DNA of 64,000 nt. Source: CAVPTL01 sp963794415 (lineage in GTDB: Bacteria > Actinomycetota > Thermoleophilia > Gaiellales > JAICJC01). Shown here piece by piece: positions 59,052 to 64,000 of this stretch (positions within the stretch are counted from its first letter, which is position 1; each line of letters begins with the position of its first letter). The translations under genes and the position numbers were made by a program. The notes below the pieces were generated by a model. It ran no database searches. It was not told the DNA's origin and saw only the letters and a program-made list of their open reading frames with translations. The stretch is from assembly GCA_963794415.1 (NCBI GenBank), contig CAWCDI010000001.1:434001-498000 (forward strand), read 5' to 3'.

Positions 59052-60313
59052 CAGTCACATCCCAGGGCGCGCGCGGCCTGGAGGCCCGACCGGCAGCCGT
59101 CCTCGTGGAAGCCCCAGCCGTGGTAGGCACCGCAGTAGTAGGTGTTGCCCACGCCCTGGAGCGAGGGCAGGCGGCGCTGGGCCGCGACGGTGTCGATGGT
59201 GTACGTGGGGTGGTGGTAGACCATCGACTGGATCGTGCTGGACGGGGCGATGCGGTCGGTCTGGTTGAGGGTGACGCAGTACTCGAGCGGCTCGTTCAGC
59301 GCCTGGAGGCGGTTGAGGTGGTAGGTGACGTGCACGTTGGCGCGGCCGCCGGACGAGCAGCCGTCGAGGAGGTAGTTCCACGAGGCGCGCGCGCCGGCTG
59401 CCCGCGGCAGGAGCGATGCGTCGGTGTGCAGCACGGTGTGGTTGGTGGAATACGAGAACGCCCCGAGGATCTCCTGCTCGTCGGGGGTCGCGTCGTCCAG
59501 GAGCGCGATGGCCTGGTCGGGATGGGTGGCGACCACGACGCGGTCGAAGGGCTCGTCGTTCACAAGCACCCCTGTTCCCGTTCGGCGCAGAGACCGAACC
59601 GGGGTGGAGGCGAGCACCTCGCCGCCAAGGGCGTCGGTGATGCGCCGCACGTACACCCGGCTGCCGCCCGAGACGGTCTTCCAGGTGGGGGATCCCTTCA
59701 CTGTGAGCATGCCGTGGTTCGAGAAGAACTGGATCAGGTATCGGGCGGGAAACTCGAGCATCTCGGTGGTGGATGAAGACCATATCGCCCCGGTCAGAGG
59801 GAGCAGGAAGTGGTCACGAAAATAGCTGCTGTACCGGCCGTCGATGATGAACTGTCCCAGCGTGAGCCGGTCGGCTCCCGGATCGGCCAGCACCCTTCCG
59901 GCGTGACGGTGGAAGAGCTTCACCTCTGCCAGCATGCGAAGGTAGCGCGGCCGGGTGAGGTTGCCGAGCGTGGGGAAGACGCCGGTCATCCCGCGCGCGC
60001 CGGCGTACTCCAGGCCGCAGCCCTCGCAGCGCACCCCGAACGACATGTCGGAGTCCTGGATGCCCACATCCAGCTCGGAGAAGAGCCGAAGGAGGGTGGG
60101 GTAGGTGCGCAGGTTCATGACGATGAAGCCCGTGTCCAGGCCCAGTTCGCGCCCATCGGGCGTCGGCACTGCCACCGTGTTTGCGTGGCCGCCGATGCGG
60201 TCGTCCTGCTCGAACACCGTCACGTCGTGGGTCCGCGAGATGACGTATGCCGCTGTCAGACCGGCGATCCCGCTTCCGATGACGGCCACCCGCAGCCGCG
60301 TCGCGCTGCTCAC
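59048..60313 (-). CDS. FAD-dependent oxidoreductase (amine oxidase fold) of the Cfa operon
   Basis: A 421-residue flavoprotein. The dinucleotide site is VIGSGIAGLTAAYVISR at about 11-27, followed by GGHANTV, and VVVATHPDQAIALL near 270. Its homologues beside DUF1365 and Cfa desaturate or oxidise methylated fatty acyl chains. GTG 60313 lies in the hydrolase stop (GTGA). Confidence 0.9.
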   Translation of the reverse strand: MSSATRLRVAVIGSGIAGLTAAYVISRTHDVTVFEQDDRIGGHANTVAVPTPDGRELGLDTGFIVMNLRTYPTLLRLFSELDVGIQDSDMSFGVRCEGCGLEYAGARGMTGVFPTLGNLTRPRYLRMLAEVKLFHRHAGRVLADPGADRLTLGQFIIDGRYSSYFRDHFLLPLTGAIWSSSTTEMLEFPARYLIQFFSNHGMLTVKGSPTWKTVSGGSRVYVRRITDALGGEVLASTPVRSLRRTGTGVLVNDEPFDRVVVATHPDQAIALLDDATPDEQEILGAFSYSTNHTVLHTDASLLPRAAGARASWNYLLDGCSSGGRANVHVTYHLNRLQALNEPLEYCVTLNQTDRIAPSSTIQSMVYHHPTYTIDTVAAQRRLPSLQGVGNTYYCGAYHGWGFHEDGCRSGLQAARALGCDW

Positions 60314-61005
60314 ACGAGCACCCTGCATCCCTGCTCCGCAGGCTGCTCGAGGGCGTGTGCGATCTGTGCGTCCATCGATTCCAGGCCGAGCGATCCCAGC
60401 ACGAAGCGGCGGGTGAGCGAGTGCCAGGTGTCGCGCCGGTCGAGCATCGTGTGGCCCGAGCCGGCGACCTCGAAGCGGCAGCTCCGCGCGCCGGCCCTGC
60501 GCAGCTGCACTGCGAGCTCGTAGGAGCGGGCGGGATCGGTCACGCGGTCGCGCAGCCCGTGGGCGAGCATCACGGTGCGGCCGCCGGCTTGCGCAACGTG
60601 GTCGTCGGGCGTGATCCACGTGGCGAGGAGCGCCACCGACGTCACGGCCGGGTGGCCTGCGGCCAGCACCGCCGCCCGGGCACCCATCGAGTGCCCGACA
60701 ACGCAGATGGGCGCGGCGTAGCGCTCCGCCAGCTGGTCGAGCGCCCACGTGAGGTCGTGCACCGGGTCGCCGTCGTTGAACCCGACGTTGCGGTAGCGGA
60801 GCTGGGCAACCGCGAGGCCGCGGCCCTTCCCGGCCCGCGCGAGGTCGCGGCTGAACGGCAGCATGCGAAGCGCCGCGGGGCGCCAGTTGGCGTCTGCGCG
60901 CAGGTCGCGCGACTTGCCGCCGTGGGCGACCACCGCCACGGCCTGCACGTCTGATTGCTGCCCGAACTCCTTCAGCCCGGGGGCGCGGGATTCCGCCTGC
61001 CTCAT
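60310..61005 (-). CDS. Alpha/beta hydrolase, first gene of the lipid operon
   Basis: A 231-residue hydrolase with nucleophile elbow GHSMGAR (Ser about 118), Asp in LRDRVTDP and His in GSGHTML. No lid domain. It may release a fatty acid or lactone from the operon's product. TAGCAT (61018-61013) is 7 nt from ATG 61005, so the transcript should be leaderless. Confidence 0.85.
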   Translation of the reverse strand: MRQAESRAPGLKEFGQQSDVQAVAVVAHGGKSRDLRADANWRPAALRMLPFSRDLARAGKGRGLAVAQLRYRNVGFNDGDPVHDLTWALDQLAERYAAPICVVGHSMGARAAVLAAGHPAVTSVALLATWITPDDHVAQAGGRTVMLAHGLRDRVTDPARSYELAVQLRRAGARSCRFEVAGSGHTMLDRRDTWHSLTRRFVLGSLGLESMDAQIAHALEQPAEQGCRVLV

Positions 61006-61047
61006 CGGCAGGATGCTACTGGCGTCGGTGTGCTCCACACACCTGAT

Positions 61048-61086
61048 TCGGCCCGCCTCGCAGAATGGTTCAACGAGGCGGGCCGA
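61048..61086 (-). terminator. 13-bp hairpin between the permease and the lipid operon
   Basis: Arms 61048-61060 and 61074-61086 are exact complements around a 13-nt loop, directly after the permease stop. It has no T-run, like the other hairpins here. It separates two minus-strand units. Confidence 0.65.
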
Positions 61087-61097
61087 GGCGGATTCGC

Positions 61098-62681
61098 TCA
61101 GTCGCCGGCGACCGGCGCGAGCTCGTCGAGGTCGATCGTGCGGACCGGCCCCTTGAACCAGTTCTTGGCCGAGACGATCCAGTAGATGAGCGCGAACAGG
61201 AACACCGCAACCACGATCACCGGGCAGTAGTTGATCAGCCCGTTGTCCCAGGCGAAGTCCTTGTTGCCGGGGATACCTCCCGGCGCGGTCGGCAGGAAGG
61301 CGATGATCACGACCAGGATCACCTCGATGATCGCGACCGGGCACATCCACTTGTAGTGGTTTCGCAGGTTCCACGGCCCCGTCACGAACGCATCGCCCAT
61401 GCGCCAGCGCAGGAACACGGGGATCACGTAGGCGAGGTAGAGGCCGACCACCGTGACCGATGCAAGTGCGTAGAACGCGATGGGGACGTTCGCGGAGTTG
61501 CCGTAGAGCGCGGGGAGCGCCACGATCACGCAGACCCCCGCCATGCCCAGCGAGGCGTTTCGCGGCGCCTTGTTGGGTGACACCTTCGACCACAGCTTGT
61601 GGCCGGGCACGGCGCCGTCGCGGCTGAACGCGAAGAGCATCCGCGATGCGCTCGTGAGGCCTGATCCGCCGCAGAAGAACTGGCCGATGGTCGAGATGAC
61701 CATGACCGTCTTGAATCCGACCAGGCCCAGCGCCGTCGCGAAGATCGCGATCGACGAGCCCGCGCCGTAGTCAGAGGTGTTCACGACGTCCGTGCTCTTC
61801 ACCGCGAAGAGGAAGCACAGCAGCAGGATCCATCCGCCCAGGGCGGAGTAGAACACCGACCGCCACATGCCCTGCGCCGCCGCCTTGGACGCGCCGGTGG
61901 TCTCCTCCGACATGTGCGCCGAGGCGTCGAACCCCGTGATCGTGTACTGCGTGAGGATCACCCCCAGCGGCAGGACGTAGAGAAAGAACCCGAGCCCCGA
62001 CGTCTTCCCGTTGAAGAACCCGGAGTTGTTGATGAAGTGCGAGAACACGAAGCTCGGGTCCTGATGCGAGCCGGGGCCGAAGATCAGGATCAGCACGATG
62101 ATCGCCGGCCCGAGCACGTGCCAGTAGGCCGAGGTGTTGTTCCAGAACGCCAGGATGTGGGCCGGGAACAGGTTGATGAACACGTGGATCGCCAGCACGA
62201 TCAGGTAGATGATGAAGATGTGGGTGAGCGAGAACGAGTCGTAGCTCGTGTCGAACAGGCCGATGGTGATCGACGCGAAGAGCGCGCACGCGTAGTCGAC
62301 CGACGCGACCACGCCCACCAGCCCGATCAGGTTGAACCAGCCGGTGAACCAGCCCCAGACTGGCCCGCCGAGCTTGCACGACCAGTAGTAGATGCCGCCG
62401 GCAGTCGGGAACGCTGAGACGATCTCGGCCATGCACAGCGCCACGATGAGGATGAAGGCCGAGACCACGGGCCAGCCGATGCTGACCATGACCGGGCCGC
62501 CGTTGTTCCAGGCCGCGAAGAAGTTCGTGAAGCAGCCGGCCAGGATCGAGATGATCGAGAACGAGATCGCGAAGTTGGTGAATCCACCCCAGGAGCGCTC
62601 GAGCTCCTGCTTGTAGCCGAGGTCGGCGAGGGTACGCTCGTCGTCGCTCAGCTGTGGCACGTCATCCGGTGGGGTTGCCAT
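61098..62681 (-). CDS. APC family amino acid permease
   Basis: A 527-residue transporter with about 12 membrane helices. LGYKQELERSWGGFTNFAIS in the N-terminus and FPTAGGIYYWSCKLGGPVWG in helix 3 are characteristic of the amino acid/GABA permease subgroup; HMSEETTGASKAAA follows in the middle. Ribosome site AAGGAGG (62693-62687) is 5 nt from the ATG. It is one of few genes here with a leader (about 45 nt). Confidence 0.9.
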   Translation of the reverse strand: MATPPDDVPQLSDDERTLADLGYKQELERSWGGFTNFAISFSIISILAGCFTNFFAAWNNGGPVMVSIGWPVVSAFILIVALCMAEIVSAFPTAGGIYYWSCKLGGPVWGWFTGWFNLIGLVGVVASVDYACALFASITIGLFDTSYDSFSLTHIFIIYLIVLAIHVFINLFPAHILAFWNNTSAYWHVLGPAIIVLILIFGPGSHQDPSFVFSHFINNSGFFNGKTSGLGFFLYVLPLGVILTQYTITGFDASAHMSEETTGASKAAAQGMWRSVFYSALGGWILLLCFLFAVKSTDVVNTSDYGAGSSIAIFATALGLVGFKTVMVISTIGQFFCGGSGLTSASRMLFAFSRDGAVPGHKLWSKVSPNKAPRNASLGMAGVCVIVALPALYGNSANVPIAFYALASVTVVGLYLAYVIPVFLRWRMGDAFVTGPWNLRNHYKWMCPVAIIEVILVVIIAFLPTAPGGIPGNKDFAWDNGLINYCPVIVVAVFLFALIYWIVSAKNWFKGPVRTIDLDELAPVAGD

Positions 62682-62732
62682 GCAGCCTCCTTTGAGGAGA
62701 TGTCGAGCCGGGCGCTCAGGCTCTGGTGGCCG

Positions 62733-62761
62733 ATCCTACGGAACCGATGCAACATTGTCGA
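62733..62761 (-). promoter_or_regulatory. Permease promoter
   Basis: Reading the minus strand, TCGACA (62761-62756) and TAGGAT (62738-62733) are 17 nt apart. The predicted transcript start near 62726 gives a 45-nt leader. Confidence 0.6.
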
Positions 62762-62770
62762 GCGAATTGG

Positions 62771-64000
62771 TCAAGCTGCAACGAATTGCAGCGCGCGTGC
62801 CCGCTCGTCGGCGAGCGTGAGCCGCACGTCGAGCGACGTTCCGGGAGGCGGGGGAGGGTCTGCCTTCAGGCGCGCCTTCACCACCGGATCGGTGATCCAG
62901 ATGTGCGCTCCGCGGTGATCCACGTCGGTGACGGAGGCGGGGAAGACGTCGCCCACGCGGTTCTGCAGCATGCGCACCTCCACCTCGTCCACCATCGTCC
63001 GCTCGAGCTGGCCGTTTCGCGCGCCGCTCGCCGCCATTGCGGCCGGCAGCTTCTCGAGAGTCTCGATCTGGGCGGCATCCGGCCGCTCGCCCTGGCTCAG
63101 CTCCGCCAGCAGATCCAGCACGTAGCGGTCTGCGAGCCGCCGCATGGGGGCCGTTGCGTGGGCGTAGGTGCACGCGAGCGCCGAGTGCAGCGGCTGGGCG
63201 GGGGGATCGCCGTCGAACGCCGTGTAGGCAGCGTGGCCCATCACGCCGCGGGCCTCGCTCAGGAGCGCCGCGGGTCGCGGCCGTGCGGGGTCGAGCGTGC
63301 GCACGAACGCCCCGTAGGACATCTCCTCGGGCCACGGCACGCCCAGCGCCGCGGCGCTTCGCCGGAGGGCCGCCAGGCGGTACTCATCGACGCCGCCCAT
63401 GGTACGGAGGAGGCCCACGTGGCCGGCGAGCATGATGTCGGCGGCGACCATGCCGGCGAGCAGCGACATCTGGGCGTTCCAGTCCTCCGACGGCACCCTC
63501 GTTGCGAGCTCGATCTCGTAGGCTCCCGGCGACGCGGGGTCCGGCACGATGATCTGCTCGGGAACCTGCAGCTCGACGCCGCCGCGGGCGATCAGCCGCG
63601 CGATGCGAAGCTCGCCGATCGCGCGCAGGAGCCCGATGTGGGCGGCCGGGATGCCGGCGTAGGTGAGCTGCTCGCGGCTTCGCACGATCGCCCTGTCCAC
63701 CCGGCCCGCCGTGCGCTCGCCCGTGGCGTCGAGGTCGATGGTGAACACCAGCGCCGGGCGATCGGCGCCCGCCAGCAGGCTGGCCGCCCCCTCGCTCAGC
63801 ACCGTGGGGTAGAGCGGCACGCGCACATCGGGGCAGTAGACGGTCTCGCCGCGCCGCCATGCCTCTGCCTCGATCACGCCGCCGCGATCGACGAAGACCG
63901 CCACGTCGGCAATCGCGTAGCGCAGGCGGAAGCCGTCGTCGCGCCGCTCCAGGTGCATCGCCTGGTCGAGATCACGGCTTCCGGGGGGATCGATCGTGAA
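62771..64000 (-). CDS. RNB-domain ribonuclease, 5' end beyond the window
   Basis: The last 409 residues of an RNase II/R-type exonuclease, open to the right edge. It reads FTIDPPGSRDLDQAMHLERR at the edge, the metal-binding RNB core in which the aspartates bind Mg. TYAHATAPMRRLADRYVLDL near residue 280 is the conserved catalytic Arg motif. There is no evident S1 domain at the C-terminus. ATG 63958 is internal. Confidence 0.88.
   Translation of the reverse strand, partial: FTIDPPGSRDLDQAMHLERRDDGFRLRYAIADVAVFVDRGGVIEAEAWRRGETVYCPDVRVPLYPTVLSEGAASLLAGADRPALVFTIDLDATGERTAGRVDRAIVRSREQLTYAGIPAAHIGLLRAIGELRIARLIARGGVELQVPEQIIVPDPASPGAYEIELATRVPSEDWNAQMSLLAGMVAADIMLAGHVGLLRTMGGVDEYRLAALRRSAAALGVPWPEEMSYGAFVRTLDPARPRPAALLSEARGVMGHAAYTAFDGDPPAQPLHSALACTYAHATAPMRRLADRYVLDLLAELSQGERPDAAQIETLEKLPAAMAASGARNGQLERTMVDEVEVRMLQNRVGDVFPASVTDVDHRGAHIWITDPVVKARLKADPPPPPGTSLDVRLTLADERARALQFVAA

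Overview
The window is about 68-70% GC, densely coded and reads as a chromosomal segment of an actinobacterium, most likely class Thermoleophilia (Gaiellales/Solirubrobacterales-like). The basis is family content: a PAC2 protein, a MarP-like protease, a CnoX-type thioredoxin, a DhaK/DhaL/DhaM-PTS dihydroxyacetone kinase, PntAA/AB/B transhydrogenase, DUF1365-Cfa lipid genes, and a CxxC/CxxH protein of a type I associate with that class. This placement is inference; there is no rRNA or tRNA gene in the window to confirm it.

Layout. 0-8.2 kb: histidine degradation (truncated hutF), acyl-CoA dehydrogenase, a small phosphatase, an inositol-phosphatase, a large SF2 helicase with a very acidic insert, and cspA-infA. 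8.2-22.7 kb: siroheme synthesis, two FabG/MaoC-type lipid enzymes, a broken pruA, two PilZ proteins, several dehydrogenases, an ATP-grasp protein, a PhyH dioxygenase, a methyltransferase, a class IV aminotransferase, an HNH protein and SDRs. 22.7-27.7 kb: a self-contained PTS-dependent dihydroxyacetone kinase module (dhaK-dhaL-ptsI forward, HPr and dhaM reverse, IclR regulator), with matching inverted-repeat operators in both promoters. 27.7-37.6 kb: Tad-type VWA protein, MoxR-VWA pair, MarP-like protease, PAC2-CnoX, thioesterase, iron-type dehydrogenase and ilvD. 37.6-40 kb: an accessory island with a lineage-type CxxC/CxxH protein, an alternating palindromic repeat array, and an IS3-family element sitting inside that array. 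40-43.6 kb: a three-subunit molybdenum hydroxylase operon carrying four frameshifts. 43.6-56.3 kb: SNF2 helicase, M20 peptidase, transhydrogenase operon, PhyH, an enolase-superfamily gene, a degenerate REP-transposase-like protein with an HTH, and leuCD. 56.3-64 kb: a five-gene lipid modification operon (hydrolase, FAD oxidoreductase, DUF1365, Cfa, SDR), an APC permease and a truncated RNB-domain RNase.

Recurring signals matter more than any single gene. Many genes have a TANNNT -10 element ending 6-8 nt before an ATG/GTG, which predicts leaderless mRNAs; two divergent pairs share one overlapping TANNNTA as the -10 for both directions. Five convergent pairs share the four bases CTAG as both stop codons, and one pair has both stops inside a 16-bp inverted repeat. 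Nine single-base frameshifts interrupt six genes; most are extra bases next to short G/C runs, so sequence error is at least as likely as gene decay.
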